This document shows, in pieces, positions 29,863 through 42,724 of a DNA stretch of 55,045 nucleotides (positions within the stretch are counted from its first letter, which is position 1; each line of letters begins with the position of its first letter). The translations under genes and the position numbers were made by a program. The stretch spans positions 1 through 55,045 of the forward strand of contig NZ_JAJTBB010000055.1 in the NCBI RefSeq assembly GCF_021287135.1, given 5' to 3'. The notes under the pieces are model-generated. The model saw only the letters and a list, made by a program, of their open reading frames with translations. It was not told the origin of the DNA and ran no database searches. The stretch is from Acidovorax sp. (lineage in GTDB: Bacteria > Pseudomonadota > Gammaproteobacteria > Burkholderiales > Burkholderiaceae_C).

Positions 29863-29906
29863 GGGTGTGCGGGCCTCTCGGTCCGCCCTACCGCGAAGAC
29901 AAGCGC

Positions 29907-30161
29907 TTACTTGGCTGCGGATGCACCAGCGGCTGCGGAAGCAGCTGCGTCGGCAGCAGCCTTGGCAGCGTCAGCAGCAGGAGCGGCTTCGGAAGCAGCA
30001 GGAGCGGCGGGAGCGGCTTCGGAAGCAGCAGGAGCGGGAGCGGCAGCAGGCGCTTCCACTGCAGGAGCGGGAGCCGGTGCAGGAGCGGGCTCTTCCTTCT
30101 TGCCGCAGGCGGCGAGGGCAGCAGCAGCGATCAGGGCGGCCAGAACGAGAGAATTCTTCAT
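29907..30161 (-). CDS. Small Ala/Pro-rich lipoprotein
   Basis: The 84-residue product has a clear lipoprotein signal MKNSLVLAALIAAAALAAC (Cys19) followed by GKKEEP. The remainder is almost entirely Ala, Pro, Ser, Glu, Asp and Lys. It includes a doubled APAASEAAPAA unit and a helix-prone AAKAAADAAASAAAGASAAK end. It is probably a surface or periplasmic lipoprotein with an extended Pro/Ala stalk. Its own terminator and a 200-base upstream region suggest a monocistronic gene. The function is unknown. Confidence 0.85.
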   Translation of the reverse strand: MKNSLVLAALIAAAALAACGKKEEPAPAPAPAPAVEAPAAAPAPAASEAAPAAPAASEAAPAADAAKAAADAAASAAAGASAAK

Positions 30162-30368
30162 TTCGATTTTCCTATTTGGACAGACAGAATCTTGAAAAGC
30201 CACGGCGTCAGGCTCCTGGAAGCCCCGGCACGCATGGACGGTGCGCTTGGCTTGCACCACTTCGGCGCAGCCATCGATTATATTGGCTTTCAGTCAATAG
30301 TGGCTAACACTGACGAAACCTTTACGTCCACTTGACACGGCACAAAGCAAAAAATAGTAAGCCACGAC

Positions 30369-30914
30369 TCACAGTCCCAGCGTCGATGCGGGGAATCCCG
30401 GCGCGCTCTTGCTGCGCAGCCATTCACCGAGGGTTTCCCGCAGCAGCACCCGGCGCTCCGGCTCTGCTCCGGTAATGCCCACGCACCGCACGGGATCGAG
30501 CCGCTGCAGGACCCACTGCGGGGACCACAGCACGCTGGGAATGTCCAGCGGGTCGGCCGCGGGGCTGCGGCGGCAGGTAATGATGTGGTCCCAGGTGCCC
30601 CGCCACCGCACAAACCGCGGATGCCGGCGCACCACCTCGTCGTAGCTGCAGGCCAGCATCGTGAAGCGCCGGCCGCTGTGCGCCCATTCCTGCAGCGATT
30701 CCATCACGCTGCGCTCGCCCAGCGGCCAGTCGTGGAAGTTCGCGTCACTGATGACGATTTCCTTCCACCCTTCGCGCGCCGCCGTGGCCAGCGCGTCACG
30801 CACCAGCTGGACAAACGCGTCACGGCCGCTGAAGCGGCCCACCGGCAAGCCCTGGACCCCAGGGGGCTGGGTTGCAGAGCCCGGCGGCGATGCCGGAGAG
30901 GGAGCGTCAGTCAT
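30369..30914 (-). CDS. Conserved hypothetical protein (possibly DUF7931 type)
   Basis: From MTDAPSPASPPG the protein has 181 residues: a disordered ~25-residue head, then a globular part with GRDAFVQLVRDALATAAREG, IVISDANFHDWPLGERSVME and MLACSYDEVVRRHPRFVRWR. These patterns suggest a small alpha/beta fold. It starts 38 bases after the roxA-like gene and on the same strand, so it is probably cotranscribed with it. I do not recognise a function with confidence. Confidence 0.75.
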   Translation of the reverse strand: MTDAPSPASPPGSATQPPGVQGLPVGRFSGRDAFVQLVRDALATAAREGWKEIVISDANFHDWPLGERSVMESLQEWAHSGRRFTMLACSYDEVVRRHPRFVRWRGTWDHIITCRRSPAADPLDIPSVLWSPQWVLQRLDPVRCVGITGAEPERRVLLRETLGEWLRSKSAPGFPASTLGL

Positions 30915-30952
30915 CAGATGTCTCCTGTGCGGTGCCCGTCCGGTCCCGCGGT

Positions 30953-32077
30953 TCAGCCGGCCCAGGGCTGGGCCCAGCCCGCATCGCACCAGGACGACAG
31001 CAACTCCAGGGCGTCGTCACTGGCGCGCGCCAGCTCGCGGGCGGTCAGTTGCCGCACATCGGCCAGGCGGCGCATGAGCGTCGCGTCGCGGCCGCCGGCA
31101 CGGTAGCTTTCCCCGTTGATGAACACATGGTGCGCGTCATACATCATGCGGGTGCGGCGGTCCAGGCGCACCCCTTCCAGCATCACGCCAGATTCGCCGG
31201 GTTCAAACCACACGTTGGGCTTGGGTTCGGTCAGGTACTCGCCCAGCGCACGCTCGAGCACCAGCGGCTGGGCCAGTGCGCGGTCCAGCGCCTCGCGCGC
31301 GAAGCCCTGCAGTGCCGGCGGAATGGCGCCCGGCTGCTCCACGGCCTCCTGCCGCGCATCGCGGTACAGCAGCGGCTTGTCCTCGTCCCCCGCATCTTCG
31401 GCCAGCCGCACGAGCAGCTCCTGCGCCAGTTCGGCCCGTGACGGAACCTTGAAGCCGACCGAATACGTCATGCATTCGCCCTCGGCAATGCCATCGTGGG
31501 CATACCCCGGGGGCAGGTAGAGCATGTCGCCGGGCTCCAGCACATATTCCTCCTCCGGCTCGAACTTCGCCAGTACCTTGAGGGGGATGCCCTCGCGCAG
31601 CTTCAGCTCCTTCTGGCGCCCGATGCGCCAGCGCCGCTTGCCGTGGGCCTGCAGCAAAAACACGTCGTAGCTGTCGAAATGCGGACCCACCCCCCCGCCA
31701 TCGGTGGCATAGCTGATCATGAGGTCATCCAGCCGCGCCTCCGGGACAAAACGGAACTGCTGCATCAGCGCGTGCACGGCGTCGTTGTGCAAGTCCACGC
31801 CCTGGACCAGCAACGTCCACTGGGGCTGGCTCAGCGCTGGCAGCGAGCGGCGCGCAAACGGGCCGTGGCGCAGCTTCCACACGCCCTTGGCGGACTGCAC
31901 CAGACGCGACTCCACACCGTCCTGGGCCGCCAACGCAAACAGCTCGGACCGCAGCACGGGCGGCGCAAACTGCGCGATGGCCTGGCGCACCAGCAAAGGC
32001 TTTTTCTGCCAATGGCGGCGCATGAATTGGGCGGGGGAGAGCCCCCCGAGGAGGGGCAGGGATTGCTGGGTGTCCAT
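30953..32077 (-). CDS. roxA: Ribosomal protein 3-hydroxylase (RoxA/YcfD cupin dioxygenase)
   Basis: This is a 374-residue Fe(II)/2-oxoglutarate JmjC-like oxygenase; E. coli YcfD hydroxylates an arginine of ribosomal protein L16. The facial triad is visible: His133 and Asp135 in GPHFDSYDVFLLQ, and His194 in LPPGYAHDG. The opening GLSPAQFMRRHWQKKPLLVR and the winged-helix C-terminus fit the RoxA/NO66 group. It is divergent from a SlyD-like isomerase 53 bases away and upstream of the conserved hypothetical gene. Target specificity is inferred from the family. Confidence 0.88.
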   Translation of the reverse strand: MDTQQSLPLLGGLSPAQFMRRHWQKKPLLVRQAIAQFAPPVLRSELFALAAQDGVESRLVQSAKGVWKLRHGPFARRSLPALSQPQWTLLVQGVDLHNDAVHALMQQFRFVPEARLDDLMISYATDGGGVGPHFDSYDVFLLQAHGKRRWRIGRQKELKLREGIPLKVLAKFEPEEEYVLEPGDMLYLPPGYAHDGIAEGECMTYSVGFKVPSRAELAQELLVRLAEDAGDEDKPLLYRDARQEAVEQPGAIPPALQGFAREALDRALAQPLVLERALGEYLTEPKPNVWFEPGESGVMLEGVRLDRRTRMMYDAHHVFINGESYRAGGRDATLMRRLADVRQLTARELARASDDALELLSSWCDAGWAQPWAG

Positions 32078-32130
32078 GGAGGCAATTGCCCGTTTGACGG
32101 GCTGGTGGGTCGAACTGCGACAATTCTCCT

Positions 32131-32658
32131 ATGGAAATCACCCAACAATGTGTGGTCGCACTGACCTGGACGCTCAAAGACACGCTGGGCGAAGAACTGG
32201 ATGTTCTGGACGAGCCCGTGGAATTCTTGGTGGGGGGCGATGACCTCCTGCCCCGCATCGAAGAAGCCCTGCAAGGGCACGGGCCAGGCGCCACCCTCGC
32301 CCTGCACCTGGAGCCGGAAGACGCCTTTGGCGATTTCAACGACCAGCTGCTCTTTCTGGAGAGCCGCGCCCTGTTCCCGGCAGAAATTGAAGAAGGCATG
32401 ACCTTCGAGGGCAGCGCCCTGCCGGCGGAATGCAACCCGGCGGCGCCCCGCGCCGGAGTGCTCTACACGGTGGCCGAGATCTACCCCGAGCACATCGTGC
32501 TGGACGGCAACCATCCCCTGGCAGGCATTGCGCTACGCCTGCAACTGCGCGTGCATGCGGTGCGCGATGCCACCGAAGAGGAGATCGGTCGCGGCAGCGC
32601 CGGAACCGGATTCTTCCGCGTCCATGCCCAGGCCCCGGGCAACGATCTGCTGCACTGA
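32131..32658 (+). CDS. FKBP-type peptidyl-prolyl isomerase, SlyD-like
   Basis: The 175-residue protein shows the split FKBP plus insert-in-flap layout of SlyD: VALTWTLKDTLGEELDVLDE, FLVGGDDLLPRIEEALQGHG, the LEPEDAFGDFN segment and IVLDGNHPLAGIALRLQLRV. It lacks the His/Cys-rich metal-binding tail of E. coli SlyD and instead ends in a short neutral extension (GSAGTGFFRVHAQAPGNDLL). Nickel delivery is therefore unlikely; folding-helper activity is the reasonable role. Confidence 0.88.
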   Translation: MEITQQCVVALTWTLKDTLGEELDVLDEPVEFLVGGDDLLPRIEEALQGHGPGATLALHLEPEDAFGDFNDQLLFLESRALFPAEIEEGMTFEGSALPAECNPAAPRAGVLYTVAEIYPEHIVLDGNHPLAGIALRLQLRVHAVRDATEEEIGRGSAGTGFFRVHAQAPGNDLLH

Positions 32659-32713
32659 TGGGAAGTGCATGCGCCGGCAAGTCTGAAGGCTCGCCGGCGT
32701 ACCGCCGCGCTGC

Positions 32714-33214
32714 TTACAGGCGGGACAGCTGGCCGTTGTAGAGGCGCACGCGATCGCCGATGCGCAGGTCGCCGGGGTGCGGCACGTCATAGACGCGGTA
32801 GCCGCCCTGGTCCAGTTGCACCGAGATGCGGTAGCCCTGCGCTTCCTGGGCGTTGTTGCGGCCTTCGATGGCATTGCCTGCCAGGGCGCCGCCCACCACG
32901 CCCACGCCCGTGGCGGCCGCGCGCCCCGAGCCCTTGCCGATCTGGTTGCCCAGCACGCCGCCCACCACCGCACCGATCACGGCACCGGCGCCCGAGGTGC
33001 CCTGCGAGCGGCCTTGCAGCACTTCGATGTTGGACACGCGGCCGTACTCGGTGCCTTGGGGATTATTCGGGTACGCCGGCGCGGTCTGGTAGCCGCCGGA
33101 GTAGCCACCCGAGTATTGCGGTGCGGGCGCCGGCCGGTTGTGGCCGCACGCGGCGAGGGAACCCGCCAGGACCAGGGTGCCTGCAATGGCGAGGGGACGT
33201 TGGATCTTCAGCAT
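32714..33214 (-). CDS. Glycine-zipper outer-membrane lipoprotein (SlyB/Pcp-like)
   Basis: The 166-residue lipoprotein has lipobox LAAC (Cys23), a Gly/Tyr/Pro linker and the glycine-zipper 2TM segment GAGAVIGAVVGGVLGNQIGK followed by GVGVVGGALAGNAIEG. Its C-terminal YRISVQLDQGG...IGDRVRLYNGQLSRL domain is shared with SlyB and Pcp, proteins that support outer-membrane integrity. The start at 33214 follows AAAGGAGT spaced seven bases. It is convergent with the SlyD-like gene. Confidence 0.9.
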   Translation of the reverse strand: MLKIQRPLAIAGTLVLAGSLAACGHNRPAPAPQYSGGYSGGYQTAPAYPNNPQGTEYGRVSNIEVLQGRSQGTSGAGAVIGAVVGGVLGNQIGKGSGRAAATGVGVVGGALAGNAIEGRNNAQEAQGYRISVQLDQGGYRVYDVPHPGDLRIGDRVRLYNGQLSRL

Positions 33215-33418
33215 ATTCAGTACTCCTTTTTGTGAGGGCTGGCGCACGGCCCGCCAGAAGCGGAAAGGGGAGCCTTGTTGCGCATGGCTTGATTGGAACA
33301 ACGCAGTAGCTTCCCACGCCGTAGACACAGGGGCAGACGACCCGTCGGTAACAGAGCCTTCGAAACGTAAGCCCTGTCCGACAAGTGTGCCCGCCCCTTC
33401 AGCAAGAACAGCGCAGAC

Positions 33419-33865
33419 TCACGCCTTGCCCGTCGATCCGTAGCCCCCCTCGCCCCGCTGCGTGGCGGCGAACTCGGTGACCACATTGAAGCGGGCCTGC
33501 ACTACGGGCACGATGACCAGTTGTGCCAGGCGCTCCATGGGCTCCAGCGTGAAGGCGGTGTCGCTGCGGTTCCAGGCGCTGACCATGAGCTGGCCCTGGT
33601 AGTCGCTGTCAATCAAACCCACCAGGTTGCCCAGCACGATGCCGTGCTTGTGCCCAAGCCCCGAGCGCGGGAGGATGAGCGCGGCATAGCCGGGGTCCTT
33701 GAGGTACATCGCAATGCCGGTGGGCACCAGCTGCCAGGCATTGGGCTGCAGGGTGAGCGAGGCGTCCAGGCAGGCGCGCAGGTCCAGGCCGGCACTGCCG
33801 GGCGTGGCGTAGGCGGGAAGCTGGTCCGCCATGCGCGGGTCAAGAATCTTGATGTCAATGTTCAC
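33419..33865 (-). CDS. dut: dUTP diphosphatase
   Basis: This homotrimeric enzyme splits dUTP to dUMP and pyrophosphate, keeping uracil out of DNA. The 148-residue product shows the five Dut motifs: [41 protein letters not shown] and the C-terminal [10 protein letters not shown] arm. It starts with GTG at 33865, eleven bases inside the upstream membrane-protein gene, so translational coupling is likely. It is the last gene of coaBC-membrane protein-dut. Confidence 0.95.
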   Translation of the reverse strand: MNIDIKILDPRMADQLPAYATPGSAGLDLRACLDASLTLQPNAWQLVPTGIAMYLKDPGYAALILPRSGLGHKHGIVLGNLVGLIDSDYQGQLMVSAWNRSDTAFTLEPMERLAQLVIVPVVQARFNVVTEFAATQRGEGGYGSTGKA

Positions 33866-34361
33866 TGCGTTTTTTCTTTCCTTGTGGGTTGTTCTGCGGG
33901 CGAGTCTGCCGCTGCGTTGGCCCGGTCTGTGCGGCGCGCCGCGGTGCCGCGGCGGATTGCGCCACGCGGGCCGCCACCCCGGGCAGCGACTCGGCCAGCC
34001 AGCCCAGCCCCCACCAGGCTATGCCCATCACGACCAGGCCGGGCAACGAACCGTGGCGGAAGAAGAACAAGGCGACAGCATGCCCCAGGACGAGCAGCAA
34101 CACGACAGCCCGCACGGCACGCAACACGCCGGCCACCGGCTGAAGTGCCTGGGCAAGGTCCGGCAGGCCTGTCGCAGCCACCGGAGCAGCCGGTGCGCGC
34201 AGCGCGTCCACCGCAGACGGCGGTGGCGCGGCTGCCGACGACCGTGCGGCATGCCCACCCTGCACGGGAGTGGGCGCAGGCGCGGTGAGGCGCTCCACAT
34301 ACCGGGCGAAATCGCCATCCGCAGGCGTGTCCCATTCCGGCTTCGTGGCACCTGTCTTCAT
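33855..34361 (-). CDS. Hypothetical membrane protein between coaBC and dut
   Basis: The 168-residue protein has a ~65-residue hydrophilic, Pro/Ala-rich head, two membrane-spanning stretches ([20 protein letters not shown] and [18 protein letters not shown]) and a basic, Gln/Pro-rich tail ending KKKRSEH. No family is recognised. The start at 34361 lies 22 bases after coaBC, and its end overlaps dut, so all three genes are probably one transcript. Confidence 0.75.
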   Translation of the reverse strand: MKTGATKPEWDTPADGDFARYVERLTAPAPTPVQGGHAARSSAAAPPPSAVDALRAPAAPVAATGLPDLAQALQPVAGVLRAVRAVVLLLVLGHAVALFFFRHGSLPGLVVMGIAWWGLGWLAESLPGVAARVAQSAAAPRRAAQTGPTQRQTRPQNNPQGKKKRSEH

Positions 34362-34383
34362 GGGGCCTCCGTCCCGCGGCAGG

Positions 34384-37379
<2,996 letters not shown>

Positions 37380-37392
37380 AAGGGGCTCCACC

Positions 37393-38250
37393 ATGCAGCT
37401 GTGCGGATTCAACGTCGGCCTCGACCAGCGCTTCTTCCTGATCGCCGGCACCTGCTCCATCGAGGGCCTGGAGATGTCGCTCGACGTGGCGGGCCAGCTC
37501 AAGGAAGCCTGTGCTCCGCTGGGCATTCCGCTGATCTACAAGGGCTCGTTCGACAAGGCCAACCGCTCGTCCGGCACCAGCAAGCGCGGCGTCGGCATTG
37601 ACGCCGGCCTGAAGATCCTCGATGAAGTGCGCCGCCAGCTGCAGCTGCCCATCCTGACCGACGTGCACGACACCTCGCACGTGGCCGAGGTGGCCAGCGT
37701 GGTCGATGTGCTGCAAACGCCGGCCTTCCTGTGCCGCCAGACGGATTTCATCCGCGCCGTGGCGCAGTCGGGCAAGCCGGTGAACATCAAGAAGGGCCAG
37801 TTCCTCGCGCCCTGGGACATGAAGAACGTCATCGACAAGGCCCGCGCCGCCGCACGCGAGGTGGGCCTGTCGGAAGACCGGTTCCTGGCTTGCGAGCGCG
37901 GTGTGAGCTTTGGCTACAACAACCTGGTGGCCGACATGACCAGCCTGGCCGAGATGCGCAACTCCGGCGCGCCCGTGGTGTTCGACGTGACCCATTCGGT
38001 GCAAAAGCCCGGCGGCCTGGGCGGCACCAGTGGCGGCGCGCGCGAAATGGTGCCCGTGCTGGCCCGCGCAGGCGTGGCGGTGGGCGTGGCGGGCCTGTTC
38101 ATGGAAACGCACCCCCGACCGGCCGAAGCCTGGTCGGACGGCCCGAACGCCGTGCCGCTCAAGCACATGAAGGCGCTGCTGGAAACGCTGGTGGTGCTGG
38201 ACGAGGCCACCAAGAAGAGCGGATTCCTCGAAAACAACTTTGGAGCCTGA
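37393..38250 (+). CDS. kdsA: 3-deoxy-8-phosphooctulonate (Kdo-8-P) synthase
   Basis: KdsA condenses phosphoenolpyruvate with arabinose-5-phosphate to make Kdo-8-P for the lipopolysaccharide inner core. The 285 residues include [56 protein letters not shown] and [12 protein letters not shown]. The N-terminal motif reads IAGTCSIEG rather than the common IAGPCVIES. I believe that is a Comamonadaceae variant, but it was not checked. The gene sits 13 bases after pyrG and 7 before the DUF1330 gene. Confidence 0.94.
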   Translation: MQLCGFNVGLDQRFFLIAGTCSIEGLEMSLDVAGQLKEACAPLGIPLIYKGSFDKANRSSGTSKRGVGIDAGLKILDEVRRQLQLPILTDVHDTSHVAEVASVVDVLQTPAFLCRQTDFIRAVAQSGKPVNIKKGQFLAPWDMKNVIDKARAAAREVGLSEDRFLACERGVSFGYNNLVADMTSLAEMRNSGAPVVFDVTHSVQKPGGLGGTSGGAREMVPVLARAGVAVGVAGLFMETHPRPAEAWSDGPNAVPLKHMKALLETLVVLDEATKKSGFLENNFGA

Positions 38251-38257
38251 AGACATC

Positions 38258-38548
38258 ATGAGCAGTGGTTACATCATCGCGTCCGTCACCGTGACCAACC
38301 CTACCCAGTACGAGGAGTACCGCAAGTGGAGCACGCTGGCCATGCAGGCGCATGGCGCCGAAGTGTGCGTGCGCGGCGGCAAGGTGGAGGTGCTGGAAGG
38401 CGACTGGAACCCCGGCCGCACGGTGATCCTCAAGTTCCCCAGCTTCGAGGCCGCCCGCGCCTTCTACGACACGCCCGAATACCAAAAGGCCAAGGCTGCC
38501 CGCGAGGGCGCGGCCATCATGCGCATGGTGTGCGTGGAAGGCGTGTGA
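38258..38548 (+). CDS. DUF1330 family protein
   Basis: This 96-residue ferredoxin-like (dimeric alpha/beta barrel) protein opens MSSGYIIASVTVTNPTQYEE and contains LEGDWNPGRTVILKFPSFEA, the standard DUF1330 pattern. Its biochemical role is unknown. It is cotranscribed with kdsA, whose stop lies seven bases upstream. The dispersed repeat before eno follows it. Confidence 0.9.
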   Translation: MSSGYIIASVTVTNPTQYEEYRKWSTLAMQAHGAEVCVRGGKVEVLEGDWNPGRTVILKFPSFEAARAFYDTPEYQKAKAAREGAAIMRMVCVEGV

Positions 38549-38569
38549 CCGCGCCGGGCAGGATTGCTC

Positions 38570-39934
<1,365 letters not shown>

Positions 39935-39994
39935 CCCTGGCCGCCGGCCGCCTCGCGCGGCCGGCCTGCGCTTTCTCGCACGCAGGACCCGTCT

Positions 39995-40273
39995 GTGAAC
40001 TCTCGCATCATCCCCGTCATCCTGCTGGCGCTGCTGGCGGCCCTGCATGCGCAACTGTGGCTGGGCCGGGGCAGCGTGCCGCGCGTCAACGAGATGCAGC
40101 GGCAGATTGATGTGCAGAAGGCCGCCAACGAACAGGTGCGCCACACCAACGAGCGGCTTGCCTCGGAGGTCAGCGATCTCAAGGAAGGCCTGGACATGGT
40201 CGAGGAAAAGGCGCGCAGCGAATTGGGCATGGTCAAGCCCAACGAGGTGTACGTGCAGTTCACCCCGCGTTGA
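39995..40273 (+). CDS. ftsB: Cell-division protein FtsB
   Basis: FtsB links FtsQ and FtsL in the divisome and helps activate septal wall synthesis. The 92-residue product has a short cytoplasmic end, one membrane helix (IIPVILLALLAALHAQLWLG) and a periplasmic coiled coil (VNEMQRQIDVQKAANEQVRH...EGLDMVEEKARSELGMVKPN). The last part is the conserved FtsB signature. It starts with GTG. The eno-ftsB order is common in Gram-negative bacteria. Confidence 0.93.
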   Translation: MNSRIIPVILLALLAALHAQLWLGRGSVPRVNEMQRQIDVQKAANEQVRHTNERLASEVSDLKEGLDMVEEKARSELGMVKPNEVYVQFTPR

Positions 40274-40304
40274 TGCGGGTGCCACGGCCACCTGCGGGAT
40301 CCCC

Positions 40305-40865
40305 GTGCCAACTGGAGCCTCTCCCGGCCCGGAGCCCCTGAGCGGCACAGGCACGCCGCCCCTTCTTGTGTTCGTGCTGGGGACTGCGGGCTCCGGCGCC
40401 GAGGCGCTGGGCGCCGCCTTGCGGCTGCGCCTGGCCCACGCAAACCTCCGCATTCTCTGCGGTAACACCCTGGGCGAACTGGCGCAATGGCCCGACGCCG
40501 CCCCGCGCCCCGCCCTCACGCTGCTGATGGGCCTGGACGGGTCTTGCGCGCCCGCGGAGCAGACCGCCCGCGAGGCGGCCGATGCCCGCCTGCGCAGCAG
40601 CCTCGCACGGGCGGGCTTGGCGTACCGGGTGATCTACGGGGCGGGCAAGCAGCGGGAGACGCAAGCGCTCCGCACGATCCGGGCCACCGTGCCCGGTGCG
40701 TTCAGCCCCGCGGACCGGACCCTTCTGGACCAGGCATTAGCCCCGGCGGCTGAACGGCCGGCGCGGCTCCGAGCGGGCCACTGCGAAAAGTGCAGCGACC
40801 CCGTGTGCGAGCACCGGCTGTTCTCGGCCCTGCTGGGCAGGATCGCACCGGGGCAGAGTGAGTAG
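40305..40865 (+). CDS. Hypothetical protein downstream of ftsB with a C-terminal Cys cluster
   Basis: A 186-residue frame runs from GTG 40305 (another GTG at 40368 is possible). Its hydrophobic LLVFVLGTAGSGAEALGAAL resembles the start of a nucleotide-binding fold. LTLLMGLDGSCAPAEQTARE and AGLAYRVIYGAGKQRETQAL suggest an alpha/beta domain. The end GHCEKCSDPVCEHRLF (Cys160, Cys163, Cys168, His170) looks like a small metal or Fe-S site. I recognise no family. Composition and the tight position after ftsB support a real gene; the start is unsure. Confidence 0.65.
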   Translation: MPTGASPGPEPLSGTGTPPLLVFVLGTAGSGAEALGAALRLRLAHANLRILCGNTLGELAQWPDAAPRPALTLLMGLDGSCAPAEQTAREAADARLRSSLARAGLAYRVIYGAGKQRETQALRTIRATVPGAFSPADRTLLDQALAPAAERPARLRAGHCEKCSDPVCEHRLFSALLGRIAPGQSE

Positions 40866-40923
40866 CGGCAGTCCGGGCCCGCAAGGATGGCCCGCCGCGA
40901 CAGCACGTGCGTGAGCGTGCGGA

Positions 40924-41409
40924 TCAGCTCGCGTTCAGCAGGCCGCGCTTGAGTTGCTTGAGCAACAGCACCACCTGGCTGGACCCATACCGGTACCCGC
41001 CATGGAACACCTGCAGCGCCCGGGCCCACTGGCCCTGCTGCGTCAACTCCACCAGCAGCGCCGCCTGGGCAAGAAAGTAGTCGTGGCGTGCGATCAGGAC
41101 GGCAAAGGCGGGCTGGTCGCCCAGCAGATCGGCGCCGGACCCGTGCAGCCACCGCCCCAGCTCGCCTTGGTCGCTGCGGCGCACCTCGGCGGGGTCCAGG
41201 TCGTCCGTGCGGCCTTCCAGGGAGTCCATGAGACGGTCTTTCCAGCGCTCATGGGCGTTGATGGCTGCGTCGATGTCCAGCGTGGCCAGTACCGTGTCCG
41301 CGCGCAGCGAGTCGGGCACGCCCAGCGCGCTGATGAAATCGCGCGAGGTGCGTGCGGGCTCGACCGCCTCGCCCCGAGCGGCTGTCCATACACGACGCAA
41401 GAAACCCAT
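40924..41409 (-). CDS. Stand-alone CZB-like domain protein with two zinc ligands missing
   Basis: The 161-residue protein carries a chemoreceptor-zinc-binding-like helical domain: AINAHERWKDRLMDSLEGR, LDPAEVRRSDQGELGRWLHG, then FAVLIARHDYFLAQAALLVE. Known CZB domains bind Zn with His-Cys-His-His. His53 and His109 are kept, but the Cys in D-Q-C-E-L-G-K-W is Gly82, and the second His of HxxxH is Leu113. A zinc-sensing role is therefore doubtful. It is normally fused to receptors or diguanylate cyclases; here it stands alone next to hslO. Confidence 0.7.
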   Translation of the reverse strand: MGFLRRVWTAARGEAVEPARTSRDFISALGVPDSLRADTVLATLDIDAAINAHERWKDRLMDSLEGRTDDLDPAEVRRSDQGELGRWLHGSGADLLGDQPAFAVLIARHDYFLAQAALLVELTQQGQWARALQVFHGGYRYGSSQVVLLLKQLKRGLLNAS

Positions 41410-41701
41410 AACTCCTCCAGCAGTGCCACTGCACCGGGCAGGCCTGCGGGCGTTCCCGACGGGCCTGCGCAGAACCTTGTCTGTGGCAGGACCATCTTAG
41501 GGTCGCGGAGCCGGGGGGATTGTCAATGATGGTCAGCGCGCCGGGGGCCGGCGCTACGGCGTTTTCCGGGCGGTTCGGAGCGGCGCGGCCCGCCGTGCCA
41601 GGCTGCGCCCGCAGGCCACCGGGGCGGGCAGTTGCACCGCAGGCTCTCCCGCCCCCCCGAAGCGGCCGGTCGTCAGCGCGGGCAAGCGCTGCGTGGGCGG
41701 C
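41410..41701. other. GC-rich intergenic region, nothing recognised
   Basis: Between the CZB-like gene start and the hslO stop I see no gene with a supportable start, no terminator with a T-run and no repeat shared with the rest of the window. It must hold the promoter of the CZB-like gene, but no convincing boxes are visible. Confidence 0.5.
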
Positions 41702-42697
41702 TCAGTGCAGCCCGGCCGGCCCGGGCGGCTGGCTGGCGGAGGACGGCACAAAGAGCTGGGCCGCATCCACGGCGTCAAAGCGGTACTGCTGGCCGCAGAA
41801 CTCGCAGCCCACTTCGATGGTCTCGCGCTCGGCCAGGATGCTTTCGGCCTCTTCGGCGCCGAGGTTGCGCAGCATGTTGCCTACGCGTTCGCGGCTGCAC
41901 GTGCAGGCAAAGCGCGGGCCGCTGGCACCCTGCTGGGGTTCGAAGCGCAGCAGCTTTTCCTCCCAGAACAGCCGGCGCAGGATGGTGTCCACGTCCAGCG
42001 TCAGCAGCTCTTCGCGGGTCAGGCTCGCGGCCAGGTGCGCAATGCGGTTGTAGTCCTCATTGCGGCCGATCTGGTCCTCGTTCTCGCGGTGGCTCAGGCT
42101 TTCACCGGCCAGGTTGCCGTCGCCCTTGACGGGCATGCGCTGGATCAGCAGGCCCGCGGCGACCTGGTCGTTGGCGCCCAGCACGAGCACGGTGTCGAGC
42201 TGCTCGGACTGCAGCATGTAGTGCTGCAGAACGTCCGAGAGTTTTTCCAGCTTTTCGTGCCGGTCACCGTGCAGCGGCACCACGCCCTGGTAGGGCTGCT
42301 GGCCCGGGTGGCGATCCTTCGGGTCGAGCGTGATGGCGCAGCGTCCGCCGCCGGCCACGTTCACCATCTGGCTCAGGCGCGCGCCCTCGGGCACCTCGCC
42401 CACCAGCGTGGCCGTGGCGCGCAGGCTCAGGTCGGACTGCACCTCGGCCACCGCCAGCTTCACCGGGCCGTCGCCAAACACCTGCAGCACCAGCGCGCCG
42501 TTGAACTTGATGTTGGACTGCATCAGCACCCCGGCGGCGGCCATCTCCCCCAGCAGCTCGCTCACGGGCGCAGGGTAGGCGCCGGTGGCGGTGTTGCTCG
42601 AGCGGCGGCGCAGGATCTCGGTCCAGGCGTCGGTCAGGCGCACGATCATGCCGCGCACGGGCAGGCCTTCAAAAAGAAACTTGTGGAGTTCAGACAC
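41702..42697 (-). CDS. hslO: Redox-regulated chaperone Hsp33
   Basis: Hsp33 is a holdase that is switched on by oxidative unfolding. The 331-residue protein has the N-terminal substrate-binding domain and the C-terminal zinc switch with both cysteine pairs, CxC in RFACTCSRERV and CxxC in GCEFCGQQYRFD. The start at 42697 (MSELHKFLFEGLPVRG) fits the family. It is followed 27 bases upstream by the gamma-carbonic anhydrase gene on the same strand. Confidence 0.95.
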   Translation of the reverse strand: MSELHKFLFEGLPVRGMIVRLTDAWTEILRRRSSNTATGAYPAPVSELLGEMAAAGVLMQSNIKFNGALVLQVFGDGPVKLAVAEVQSDLSLRATATLVGEVPEGARLSQMVNVAGGGRCAITLDPKDRHPGQQPYQGVVPLHGDRHEKLEKLSDVLQHYMLQSEQLDTVLVLGANDQVAAGLLIQRMPVKGDGNLAGESLSHRENEDQIGRNEDYNRIAHLAASLTREELLTLDVDTILRRLFWEEKLLRFEPQQGASGPRFACTCSRERVGNMLRNLGAEEAESILAERETIEVGCEFCGQQYRFDAVDAAQLFVPSSASQPPGPAGLH

Positions 42698-42724
42698 GCA
42701 AGGGTTCCAAAAAATGCCGGCCCT

